This document shows positions 1 through 6,271 of a stretch of DNA of 7,731 nucleotides, in pieces; positions within the stretch are counted from its first letter, which is position 1, and each line of letters opens with the position of its first letter. The notes below the pieces were generated by a model that was given only the letters and a program-made list of their open reading frames with translations, had not been told where the DNA came from and searched no databases. The stretch covers positions 1 to 7,731 of the forward strand of contig JAICEG010000254.1 in assembly GCA_025924295.1 (NCBI GenBank). Reading direction: 5' to 3'. The position numbers and the translations under genes were made by a program. This stretch comes from Vicinamibacteria bacterium. GTDB lineage: Bacteria; Acidobacteriota; Vicinamibacteria; Vicinamibacterales; UBA2999.

Positions 1-1
1 G

Positions 2-2032
2 CCGGCAGGGGGCATGCGTGCCGTCATCACCGACTTCGGCGTCGCGACACGACAACTCGATGATGCGGACCTAGCAACAGGAGGGAGCGACCTGGTCGGC
101 GCGTCAGCCTACATCGCGCCGGAGTTGTGGCGCGGCGAGCGTGCGTCGGTGGCCTCGGATGTCTATGCCCTCGGGATCATCTTGTGCGAGATGATCACCG
201 GACACATTCCCTCGGCCGGCAACCTCGCTCTTCCGCTCGCGCGCGGGCGGCTCGCCAGCCTCAATCGGCAATGGGACATCTGCATTCGGCAGTGCCTCTC
301 CGAGCGGCCTGCCGACCGTCCTGCCAGTGTTGCTGCGATCGCCACCTCGCTGACCCGGCGTAGCACACCGAGCCGGGCATGGGTGATGGCGCTTCTCGTG
401 GCCATCGCCACGATGGCCGCATTCCGGACGCACGACTCCGAACCTGTACCGTCGATCAGAGTTGCGCTGCTTCCGTTCGAGACATCCAACGACGAACGGG
501 TGACCGCCATCACGAGTGGAGTGCTGGGCGAGCTGTCGGTTCTCATCCGCGGCCGCAAGGACGTCCAGGGCACGATCCACATCATCCCGGCCAACGCGGT
601 GGCCGCGAACCGCGTGACACGAGCCGAGCAGGCGGCGAGCGCACTTGGCGCAACACACGTGTTGTCCGGCACCGTCGACCGAGTCAACGATCGCATGCTC
701 CTCAATGCCTCCCTCGTCGACGCCCGCACGCTGATCACACTACGGACCCTGTCGGCAGAATATGGCTTCGCAGAGGCCGGGAACATCCCGGGCGCCCTGG
801 CCGGCACAATCACCGCCGCACTGCACCTGAATGGAGCGCCGGGCGACGCTGGCATCAGTCAGGCGGCCCACCCAGCCTTTTCGCAGGGGATGTCTTACCT
901 CCGTGCCATCCCCGGCGATCCCGACCTCGCGATTCGCTACCTGCACGAAGCTGCCGGTCTCGACGCGCAGTCGGCGCTTCCGCACGCTGCGCTGACGGAG
1001 GCCTTCGCCGCCAAGTATCAGAGCACTGGCGATTCCGAGTGGCTGGATCGTGCGCGGCAGTCCCTGGAGAAAGCGGAAAGCCGGAATCCCGATCTCGCCC
1101 TGGTGCGGATCGCCGCGGGCCGCGTGCATCTCACCTCAGGTCGGCACCAGACGGCGGCCGACGATTTCAGGCGCGCGACACAGCTGGAACCCGACAATGT
1201 GATCGCGTGGCTTGGACTGGCCCGCGCCTATGAAGCGCAACGAAGCCGGCCCGGCGACGCGGCTGCGGCCTTTCAACGCGCAGTGGAACTGCAGCCGGAG
1301 TACTACCTGCCGCATCTCCAGTTCGGCAGCTTCTACCACTTTCTCGGCAACTACACGCGCGCCGCGGAGCACCTCGAGCGGGCCATCGAGCTCGCCCCGG
1401 ACCTCCCGACTCCCTATTCGAACCTGGGCGGACTGTATGCGGACATGGGCCGTTACGCGGACGCAGAGCGCGTGTTGCAGCGCTCCCTCGAGCTGAAGGA
1501 ATCGTATGGCGCGCTGACGAACCTGGGCGCTGTTCTGAACTATCAAAGGCGGGACCGTGATGCGCTTCTCCTGTACCGCAAGGCGCTCCGTCTTCGGCCG
1601 GCCGATTTCGTCCTGACGGTCAACATCGGAGACACATGCCGGCGCCTGGGGCTCGCCGCCGAGGCCGGTGACGCCTATCGCCAGGGACTCGCACTGGCGG
1701 ACCGCGCGGTGTTGAACGATCCTGGCAACGGATACACACGCGCGTTCGTCGCCTACTTCGCCGCGCGGCTGGGCCGGCACGACGTTGCGCGACGCGAGCT
1801 CGATCAGGCTCGCCGGTTCTCACCGTACGACGGCAAGGTCATCCGCCGGGCAGTGTTGACCTATGAAGCGCTCGGACAGCGACACGATGCGTTGACCACC
1901 CTGCGTGACGCCCCGCGCGCAGTGCTGCAGGAACTCAGTCGACAGCCCGACCTGGGCGACCTCCAGCGAGATCCCGCGTTCCAACGACTTCTTTGGCCAA
2001 CGATCACAGAGAAGGGTGAAAGACCGCTATGA
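2..2032 (+). CDS. Ser/Thr protein kinase with TolB-like domain and TPR repeats (5' partial)
   Basis: This is the C-terminal part of a transmembrane Hanks-type kinase; the gene begins upstream, because the reading frame is open through base 2 and the first ATG (14) lies in the kinase core. Counting from that ATG, I see the DFG metal-binding motif at 7-9, the APE motif of the activation segment at 36-38, the subdomain IX aspartate in DVYALG at 49-54, and the subdomain XI arginine at 102. A single hydrophobic helix follows at about 121-138. A TolB/FlgO-like alpha/beta domain (about 147-275, starting VALLPFE) comes next, then TPR helices from about 320 to 640. The ATP-binding lobe and HRD loop lie outside the window. 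Inferred topology is a cytoplasmic kinase with the TolB-like and TPR parts outside the membrane, sensing a ligand or partner. The stop overlaps the next start (ATGA), so this gene is probably co-transcribed with the genes after it. Confidence 0.9.
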   Translation, partial: PAGGMRAVITDFGVATRQLDDADLATGGSDLVGASAYIAPELWRGERASVASDVYALGIILCEMITGHIPSAGNLALPLARGRLASLNRQWDICIRQCLSERPADRPASVAAIATSLTRRSTPSRAWVMALLVAIATMAAFRTHDSEPVPSIRVALLPFETSNDERVTAITSGVLGELSVLIRGRKDVQGTIHIIPANAVAANRVTRAEQAASALGATHVLSGTVDRVNDRMLLNASLVDARTLITLRTLSAEYGFAEAGNIPGALAGTITAALHLNGAPGDAGISQAAHPAFSQGMSYLRAIPGDPDLAIRYLHEAAGLDAQSALPHAALTEAFAAKYQSTGDSEWLDRARQSLEKAESRNPDLALVRIAAGRVHLTSGRHQTAADDFRRATQLEPDNVIAWLGLARAYEAQRSRPGDAAAAFQRAVELQPEYYLPHLQFGSFYHFLGNYTRAAEHLERAIELAPDLPTPYSNLGGLYADMGRYADAERVLQRSLELKESYGALTNLGAVLNYQRRDRDALLLYRKALRLRPADFVLTVNIGDTCRRLGLAAEAGDAYRQGLALADRAVLNDPGNGYTRAFVAYFAARLGRHDVARRELDQARRFSPYDGKVIRRAVLTYEALGQRHDALTTLRDAPRAVLQELSRQPDLGDLQRDPAFQRLLWPTITEKGERPL

Positions 2033-2343
2033 GGAAAACACACACGATCACGATCACGTTCGACGAACACTGTACACTCGTTGCGTTTCCCAGGAAGCCG
2101 CGGCTGAGGAAAGGCGACATCATTCGCTGGGACTCACCACACGGGCCGGTACGGATTAACTTTCCGAACGGATCCCCGTTCGGCGCCAGCGGCGAAGTGG
2201 CCGGCTCGGCCCGTCACAGAGTCACGGCCTACGGCGGCACCTTCAGGTATGGGTGCGGCGTCACGGTGACGTCCGGGAAGCACATCGGCTGGCCTGGCGA
2301 GGCCGCTCCAGGCTCCGGCGGAGAGGTCGTGATCGAACAATAG
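2029..2343 (+). CDS. small cupredoxin-like beta-sandwich protein
   Basis: This 104-residue protein starts inside the kinase stop codon (ATGA overlap), a sign of translational coupling. It is rich in predicted beta strands: TITITFD at the start, GDIIRWDSP at 29-37, VRINFPNGSPFG at 41-52, an aromatic TFRYGCGVTV strand at 71-80, and GGEVVIEQ at the end. The layout resembles the small cupredoxin fold. The possible metal ligands His38, Cys76 and His85 do not have the close Cys-x(2-4)-His-x(2-4)-Met spacing of a type 1 copper site, so I think it is a degenerate, non-copper or atypical member. It has no obvious signal peptide; the N-terminus is a beta strand and not a hydrophobic helix. Its role is unknown, but the coupling suggests that it works with the kinase or is a target of it. 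The gene call is firm; the fold is an inference. Confidence 0.75.
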   Translation: MRKTHTITITFDEHCTLVAFPRKPRLRKGDIIRWDSPHGPVRINFPNGSPFGASGEVAGSARHRVTAYGGTFRYGCGVTVTSGKHIGWPGEAAPGSGGEVVIEQ

Positions 2344-2446
2344 CTGTCGACGCGGCGCCTCACGCGCGCCGCCAGGCCGCCCACGCGACTCCTGCCGCCG
2401 GCCACGGACACGCGGGCGGCCTCTCATCTGCCAGCACTCGACGCCC

Positions 2447-2465
2447 CCGCCGCCGGTGGTGGCGG
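2447..2465 (+). terminator. possible weak hairpin terminator
   Basis: Bases 2447-2454 can pair with 2458-2465 in an 8-bp GC-rich stem with one G-U pair and a 3-base loop. Only three T residues follow closely (2468-2470), so termination would be weak. It lies about 100 bases after the cupredoxin-like stop codon, where a terminator or attenuator would fit. Confidence 0.35.
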
Positions 2466-2524
2466 ACTTTCACACAAATCATCGCTTCACTTCTTGAAGG
2501 CGCGTGCAATCACGCTGCGCGGTC

Positions 2525-2530
2525 AAGGAG
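2525..2530 (+). promoter_or_regulatory. ribosome-binding site AAGGAG for the cysteine-rich gene
   Basis: A near-perfect Shine-Dalgarno sequence ends 9 bases before the ATG at 2540. It fixes that start and supports the small ORF as a real gene. Confidence 0.75.
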
Positions 2531-2539
2531 TGACGTCGC

Positions 2540-2977
2540 ATGGGCTCCCAGAGCGAAGAATCCGTCGCTGTTCCAGCAGGATGCGAGGGGACCTCGCACC
2601 GAAAGCTACTCTGCCCAAGTGCACCGGCGAACGTGAACGCGATTCTGTTGGGCGTCGTTCGAGCTGACGGCTCGGTCGCCTTCATCAAGGACAGGATCAA
2701 AGTCACTCGCGAGTTCGTGGAGATCGCGACCGCCAGCGGGACACCGGAGAACCGGTTCCGCTTCGGGTCGGGGTGTATCGAGCGTGGATGCCAGCAGTGG
2801 AGCAACGGGGCATGCAGCCTTCCCGATCGCCTTGCGGAGCTGGTTGCTCCGCCGGACACGCCCGACGCGCCCCTTCCCAGTTGTTCGATACGAGACCAAT
2901 GTCGATGGTTCGAGCAGCGCGGGGCGGATGCATGCCGGATCTGTCCGGTGATCGTCACTCGGGGCGATCGGCAGTAG
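2540..2977 (+). CDS. cysteine-rich small protein, putative metal or Fe-S binding
   Basis: This 145-residue protein has nine cysteines at 15, 25, 79, 84, 92, 115, 121, 132 and 135. The C-terminal seven form two groups: C-x4-C-x7-C (GCIERGCQQWSNGAC) and C-x5-C-x10-C-x2-C (CSIRDQCRWFEQRGADACRIC). Tryptophans and charged residues lie between them, and an ICPVIVT tail follows. This spacing suggests a zinc or iron-sulfur site, not random disulfides. The N-terminal half looks like an alpha/beta domain (AILLGVVRADGSVAFI). There is no signal peptide or membrane helix, so it is probably cytoplasmic. I cannot assign a named family with confidence, although the second cysteine block looks conserved in style. 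A strong AAGGAG site precedes it, and the glycine-zipper gene starts 43 bases downstream, probably in the same transcript. Confidence 0.8.
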   Translation: MGSQSEESVAVPAGCEGTSHRKLLCPSAPANVNAILLGVVRADGSVAFIKDRIKVTREFVEIATASGTPENRFRFGSGCIERGCQQWSNGACSLPDRLAELVAPPDTPDAPLPSCSIRDQCRWFEQRGADACRICPVIVTRGDRQ

Positions 2978-3008
2978 CTACCACAGGAACCAGAGACCGT
3001 CGTTTTAC

Positions 3009-3013
3009 AGGAG
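3009..3013 (+). promoter_or_regulatory. ribosome-binding site AGGAG for the glycine-zipper gene
   Basis: A Shine-Dalgarno core lies 7 bases before the ATG at 3021 and supports that start. Confidence 0.7.
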
Positions 3014-3020
3014 ACACGTC

Positions 3021-3938
3021 ATGCCAGATCAGGGAAGTCGATTCGTAGTGGATTTGGGCGACTTCAAGCTTCCAGCCCTTGTGGAGAAGCAAGTCGAATC
3101 AGAGATCAGGGCAACCGTTCTGCGCGCGCTGGCGGAGAGCGGTTTCGGTGGCGACCTGCGCGCTCCGCACGGCCGCGTCTCCAATCCGATCTGGGACCAG
3201 TTCCCGGGGCAGACACTCGGTTTGTGGCCGGGTTGGCCCAACCAGCCCCCCATCTTCTCTGGTCCGGGAGGCAGTGAGGTCGGCGGCACCCTGCAAATCG
3301 GGGATCACACGCTCATCATGCGAGCCGTCATGGAAAACCCGAGGCAGGTGCTCCGATACCTGCCCGGTAAGTTCAAGGTGAAGAACGGCCCCCGTCCGAC
3401 GGGATCGGAAGTACTGCAGGCGGCACTGCAAGTCGACCAGATCGACGATTACGCGAAGAGCCGAATTCAGAAGGTGCTCGAGATCCTACCGGAGATCGAA
3501 GCGCGCCAGGCGTCGCTGCCCGAGTCTGTGAAGAGATCGGTGGACGAACTCCGCGAACAACTTGCGAACAAGACGGTGGCTGAAAAGCGAGCCCTTCTTC
3601 GCGATCCGGGAGTCAGAAGCCGGCATCGGGAAGGAGGGCTGGCGGAGGGCATGGAGTATGCGGCCCGCATGCTGGAGGACGGTGAGAGCAGCATCTATTC
3701 GCCCGACTCCAGCTTTTACCGGATGCTGCAGGACGGCAAACCGTTCTCACGGGCGGCGGCGAGAGACGCGATCAGCGATATCGGCTCCATGGACACCATC
3801 GGTGCAACTGCTGGTGGCGCTATCGGATCGGTCGCGGGAGGAGTCGGTGCGGGCCCGGGTGCCGTCGCGGGAGGCGCCGGCGCGTCAGCCGGAGCGGCTG
3901 TCGTTCACCTAGTGGACTGGGTGATCTCCTGGTTCTGA
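3021..3938 (+). CDS. glycine-zipper protein, possible membrane-active effector
   Basis: The protein has 305 residues and no recognised family. The N-terminus (about 5-45) combines a short strand (FVVDLGDFKLP) with an amphipathic helix ending in GFGGDLR. A Pro/Trp/Gly-rich linker follows (about 55-85). The middle (about 125-250) is charged and helical with possible coiled coil, including DELREQLANKTVAEKRALL. The C-terminal 45 residues are very different, a Gly/Ala-rich hydrophobic segment with glycines every four residues at 261, 265, 269 and 273 and again at 276, 280 and 284. It ends in a Val/Leu/Trp-rich helix (VVHLVDWVISWF). Glycine zippers of this type pack membrane helices and occur in some pore-forming peptides and outer-membrane proteins. 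No N-terminal signal is visible. A pore-forming or membrane-inserting role is inferred from the C-terminus and from the protease and kinase neighbours. Confidence 0.8.
   Translation: MPDQGSRFVVDLGDFKLPALVEKQVESEIRATVLRALAESGFGGDLRAPHGRVSNPIWDQFPGQTLGLWPGWPNQPPIFSGPGGSEVGGTLQIGDHTLIMRAVMENPRQVLRYLPGKFKVKNGPRPTGSEVLQAALQVDQIDDYAKSRIQKVLEILPEIEARQASLPESVKRSVDELREQLANKTVAEKRALLRDPGVRSRHREGGLAEGMEYAARMLEDGESSIYSPDSSFYRMLQDGKPFSRAAARDAISDIGSMDTIGATAGGAIGSVAGGVGAGPGAVAGGAGASAGAAVVHLVDWVISWF
3831..3896 (+). repeat. tandem 11-codon repeat in the glycine zipper
   Basis: Two 33-base units encode VAGGVGAGPGA and VAGGAGASAGA (residues 271-281 and 282-292). Each starts with the same 11 bases (3831-3841 and 3864-3874), which points to an internal duplication and not only to composition bias. 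Confidence 0.65.
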
Positions 3939-3969
3939 GGCCAGGTCATAAACGCATCGCAGGCAGCCG

Positions 3970-3992
3970 GCGGAGCGCGTAAGGCGCTCCGC
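3970..3992. repeat. 9-bp perfect hairpin between the glycine-zipper and protease genes
   Basis: Bases 3970-3978 (GCGGAGCGC) are the exact reverse complement of 3984-3992, with a 5-base GTAAG loop. It lies 31 bases after the glycine-zipper stop codon. No T run follows on the plus strand, so it may be a factor-dependent or partial terminator, an mRNA-stability hairpin, or a signal that sets the protease at a different level from the upstream genes. Confidence 0.6.
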
Positions 3993-4030
3993 GCGGTTAC
4001 GCAGGTCAAGACTGAGTACGAGCTGAAGTG

Positions 4031-5110
4031 ATGGCAGACGAAATACAAAGCAATCGACAGCGGACGTGCGCCACGATGACGGTCCACAGGCGCCTGCTCG
4101 ATCGCGACCCTGCCTACCGGCAGCGCCGCGAGGAGATTGAGAACCTCACGCTTGCACGCAAGCGCGCGCGCAGCCGTGGCCGGACCGGCACGACCCTCGT
4201 TCCGGTCGTCGTGCACGTCGTGCACAGCAACCTCTCGCAGAACATCTCGGCGGAACAGGTGGCCAGCCAGATCGCGGTCCTCAACGAGGACTTCGCCGGG
4301 CGGAATGCCGATCTGATCTCTGTGCCGCCCGTGTGGCGCGACGCCCTTGGCAACGGACGGATCGTGTTCGATCTCGCCGACCGCGATCCGTCTGGAGCGG
4401 CGACAACGGGAATCACTCGCACGTCCACCAGTACTGCGGCATTCGGTGACGATGATGCCGTGAAATTCGCGGGCGCTGGTGGTGCCGACGCATGGCCCGC
4501 GGACCGCTACTTGAACATGTGGGTCTGTCACCTGCACGACCTTCTCGGCTATGCGCAATTCCCGGGAGGACCGGCCCAAACCGACGGTGTCGTGATCGAC
4601 TACCGGGCCTTCGGAACCATTGGCACGGCGGAAGCGCCTTTTCACTTAGGCCGCAGTGCGACGCACGAGGTGGGACATTGGCTGAACCTGTTCCACATCT
4701 GGGGCGACGATGGACTGGGCTGCGCCGGCACGGACCACGTCGATGACACACCGAATCAGGCGGGCCCGAACACAGGCGTCCCAGGATTTCCGCGCGTCAC
4801 GTGCGGCAATGCCCCGCACGGCGACATGTTCGTCAACTTCATGGACTATGTTGACGACCGATCGATGGTGATGTTCACCGTCGGCCAAGTCGAGCGAATG
4901 CACGCGGCGCTCGACGCAGCGCGCCCTTCCTTCCCGGTGATGGCGCCGCAGACCGATCCCCCGTCAGGCTGGGTTCACACGGACCTCACCCTGGCCGCAG
5001 GGGCACCCGATGCAGCCGGCAAACCGGTCGTTGCCATCCAGAGCGACGGCAAGCTGTCAGTGCTTTACCTTGGCGTCGATCACCACATACACGCCTTGCA
5101 GGCGAAATGA
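4031..5110 (+). CDS. zinc metalloprotease, pappalysin/ulilysin-like (M43 family)
   Basis: This 359-residue metzincin protease hydrolyses peptide bonds with an active-site zinc. I see the extended zinc motif HEVGHWLNLFH at 212-222 (ligands His212, His216, His222; catalytic Glu213) and the Met-turn NFMDY with Met271. Cys231 and Cys258 flank the calcium/disulfide region of the family. The N-terminal RTCATM motif (Cys13) matches the propeptide of ulilysin-type enzymes, where a cysteine blocks the zinc until it is removed. No signal peptide is visible, which is unusual for a usually secreted family. The last 47 residues (GWVHTDLT...HIHALQ) look like a single unit of the lectin/propeller repeats usually found in series, so this domain may be truncated. 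A GTG at 4028 directly precedes the ATG at 4031; an in-frame stop at 4013 excludes earlier starts, and the ribosome-binding site is weak for both. Confidence 0.92.
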   Translation: MADEIQSNRQRTCATMTVHRRLLDRDPAYRQRREEIENLTLARKRARSRGRTGTTLVPVVVHVVHSNLSQNISAEQVASQIAVLNEDFAGRNADLISVPPVWRDALGNGRIVFDLADRDPSGAATTGITRTSTSTAAFGDDDAVKFAGAGGADAWPADRYLNMWVCHLHDLLGYAQFPGGPAQTDGVVIDYRAFGTIGTAEAPFHLGRSATHEVGHWLNLFHIWGDDGLGCAGTDHVDDTPNQAGPNTGVPGFPRVTCGNAPHGDMFVNFMDYVDDRSMVMFTVGQVERMHAALDAARPSFPVMAPQTDPPSGWVHTDLTLAAGAPDAAGKPVVAIQSDGKLSVLYLGVDHHIHALQAK

Positions 5111-5120
5111 AGATGGCTGG

Positions 5121-5531
5121 CTAGTGAAGGGTCCCCTGCGTCGGAACGTCTCGCAGTATCGCGGTCACGCGGCGATGGGCGAACACGACATCAGGGACTT
5201 CCTGCAGTGCCGCGTGATAGCGCCGGGCGTACGGCGTGCCTTCTTCATCAGGCGCGATGAGCGTTCGCGCCTGATCGATGATTCCATCGACGTCGACGCG
5301 CACGTCAGGGCCGTCGGTCTGCAGCACATCGTCGATCCGCGCGATCAGCTCCGACACCGGTCGCAGCCACGCGAACTGCGGATCGGCCACGATGATCTTG
5401 AGCATCTCGGCAGCGCCGGTGCGCCCGTGCACGCGCTCGTAGGCGGCTCGTTCCCATTCGAGCAGCGTGCGATGGAGTGGAACCAGCGCGTGCCGCAATT
5501 CAGTTAGCAGACGACGCTGCGACTCGCGCAT
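5121..5531 (-). CDS. conserved helical protein of unknown function
   Basis: This 136-residue protein is almost entirely predicted alpha-helical and acidic overall, with no signal peptide, membrane segment or cysteine. Recognisable stretches include LHRTLLEWERAAYERVHG near residues 19-36, DPQFAWLRPVSELIARIDD (about 50-68), and a C-terminal ARRYHAALQEVPDVVFAH segment. The pattern of conserved His, Glu and Trp residues suggests a four-helix bundle. I do not recognise a catalytic motif, and I recall similar hypothetical proteins in proteobacteria only as unnamed. The ATG at 5531 is chosen over the upstream ATG at 5696, because it has a GGAG site 5 bases away and starts just 1 base after the transporter stop, whereas the longer version would cover most of the transporter gene. 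It is the last gene of the minus-strand operon. Confidence 0.8.
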   Translation of the reverse strand: MRESQRRLLTELRHALVPLHRTLLEWERAAYERVHGRTGAAEMLKIIVADPQFAWLRPVSELIARIDDVLQTDGPDVRVDVDGIIDQARTLIAPDEEGTPYARRYHAALQEVPDVVFAHRRVTAILRDVPTQGTLH

Positions 5532-5532
5532 C

Positions 5533-5976
5533 TCATCTCCAGCGCATGAGTGTGATGCCGGCGAGCAGCAACGCCACACCCGCGACGCGAGTGAACGACG
5601 CGCGCACGACAGTCCCGCCGAAAAGACCGTAGTGATCGACGATGAGCGCCGCAGACAGCTGCCCGACGATGATGGTCGACAGTGTGACGGCGACACCGAG
5701 ACGCGGCGTCAGAAAGGTGCTGACGACGATGAACGTGGCACTGAAGATGCCACCGGTCCAGATCCACCACGGCGCCCCGCCAATGCCGGTTGTGACAGGC
5801 GCCGGCTGCCACGTGAGCAGCGCGAGCGAGAGGACGGCGGTCAGCGCCACCGTGAACTGTGCCGCCGCGGCCCAGATCGGTCCCCCGAGGAGGGCTCCGA
5901 GCCGGGCATTGAAGACGACCATGACGGCGACAGTGGCGCCGGTGGCGAGCGCCAGCAGCAGGTAGAGGTTGTTCAC
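5533..5976 (-). CDS. DMT-superfamily transporter, YdcZ/DUF606 type
   Basis: This 147-residue inner-membrane protein has five predicted hydrophobic helices at about 3-22, 34-54, 70-89, 91-113 and 127-145. Family-like features are the asparagine and glycines after helix 1 (FNARLG), PRLGVAVT before helix 4, and GQLSAALIVDHYGLFGG, which matches the GQ...DH-G-G block of DUF606 proteins. Length and helix count match the family, whose members usually have about 150 residues. Substrates of this group are mostly unknown; related members have been linked to small-metabolite or sugar export. The start is a GTG preceded by GGAG at a 5-base spacing. The upstream ATG at 6051 would add residues that overlap the zinc-ribbon gene and have no good ribosome-binding site. 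It is the middle gene of the operon, with a 1-base gap to the next start. Confidence 0.88.
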   Translation of the reverse strand: MNNLYLLLALATGATVAVMVVFNARLGALLGGPIWAAAAQFTVALTAVLSLALLTWQPAPVTTGIGGAPWWIWTGGIFSATFIVVSTFLTPRLGVAVTLSTIIVGQLSAALIVDHYGLFGGTVVRASFTRVAGVALLLAGITLMRWR

Positions 5977-5981
5977 GAACG

Positions 5982-5985
5982 CTCC
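5982..5985 (-). promoter_or_regulatory. ribosome-binding site deciding the GTG start of the transporter
   Basis: On the minus strand this reads GGAG and lies 5 bases before the GTG at 5976. It sits between the zinc-ribbon stop (5989-5987) and the transporter start, which supports re-initiation at the GTG. Confidence 0.6.
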
Positions 5986-5986
5986 G

Positions 5987-6199
5987 TTAGAGCGTTGAAG
6001 ATACCTCAGAAGGACCAGCCGGCCCTCCTGGGCCGGCCGAGCTCGCGCCAACGACCTTGCTCTTCGGCAGGCGAATCAAGGTGGCGCAGGACAGGCACTT
6101 GAGCGTGACATCCAGTCGCGTCGGATCGGAATCCGGGAACCACAACGCCGACCTGGCGCCGCAACTCGGGCAATGGAACTCATCGGAGCCTTGCGACAT
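5987..6199 (-). CDS. small zinc-ribbon protein
   Basis: This 70-residue protein has two CxxC pairs, Cys10/Cys13 (CPSC) and Cys35/Cys38 (CLSC), 21 residues apart, as in a zinc-ribbon fold. The segment between them (ARSALWFPDSDPTRLDVTLK) resembles the beta hairpin of such proteins, and the C-terminus is a Gly/Pro/Ser-rich tail (SSAGPGGPAGPSEVSST). The ATG at 6199 has only a weak GGA-type site 6 bases upstream. The reading frame stays open for a further 467 codons upstream, but that part is antisense to the cytochrome gene and is not protein-like. It is the first gene of the minus operon, and its stop lies 10 bases before the transporter start. It may bind nucleic acid or another protein; its function is unknown. 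Confidence 0.72.
   Translation of the reverse strand: MSQGSDEFHCPSCGARSALWFPDSDPTRLDVTLKCLSCATLIRLPKSKVVGASSAGPGGPAGPSEVSSTL
6018..6037. repeat. 8-bp perfect hairpin inside the zinc-ribbon gene
   Basis: GCCGGCCC (6018-6025) is the exact reverse complement of GGGCCGGC (6030-6037), with a 4-base loop. It lies in the codons for the Gly/Pro tail, just before the stop. No T run follows on the minus strand. It could slow transcription or tune expression of the transporter, or it may simply reflect Gly/Pro codon composition. Confidence 0.5.
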
Positions 6200-6271
6200 A
6201 TCTTTTCCAGCAAACAACGAAACAGCAGGCACAGACGAACACCCTTCGGGAAGCCGACCCCGGGACCCACA

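Larger units (their letters stand above)
2344..2539. other. intergenic region with no gene
   Basis: This 196-base gap separates the cupredoxin-like gene from the cysteine-rich gene. I see no convincing ORF in it on either strand. It holds one GC-rich hairpin (2447-2465) followed by a short T run, and a good ribosome-binding site at its right end. A promoter for the next genes could lie between 2466 and 2520, but I cannot identify a clear -35/-10 pair. Confidence 0.6.

Noticed and set aside
379..1233. 284-codon plus-strand open frame
   Set aside because: It lies inside the kinase-TolB-TPR gene in another frame, with Arg/His/Gly-rich composition and no domain pattern.
2043..2060. Short direct repeat (GATCAC units) at the start of the cupredoxin-like gene
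   Set aside because: It encodes an alternating Thr/Ile strand and is explained by codon use in a beta strand.
3905..4645. 246-codon minus-strand open frame
   Set aside because: It lies opposite the metalloprotease, whose zinc and Met-turn motifs fix the coding strand. The translation is a GC-rich shadow.
5010..5507. Plus-strand frame running past the protease stop codon
   Set aside because: Apart from the first residues after the protease, it has no similarity to the repeat and runs antisense to the helical gene. It is kept only as a note on a possible indel.
5467..6102. 211-codon plus-strand open frame
   Set aside because: It is antisense to the DUF606 transporter and zinc ribbon; its charged, low-complexity translation is typical of a shadow.
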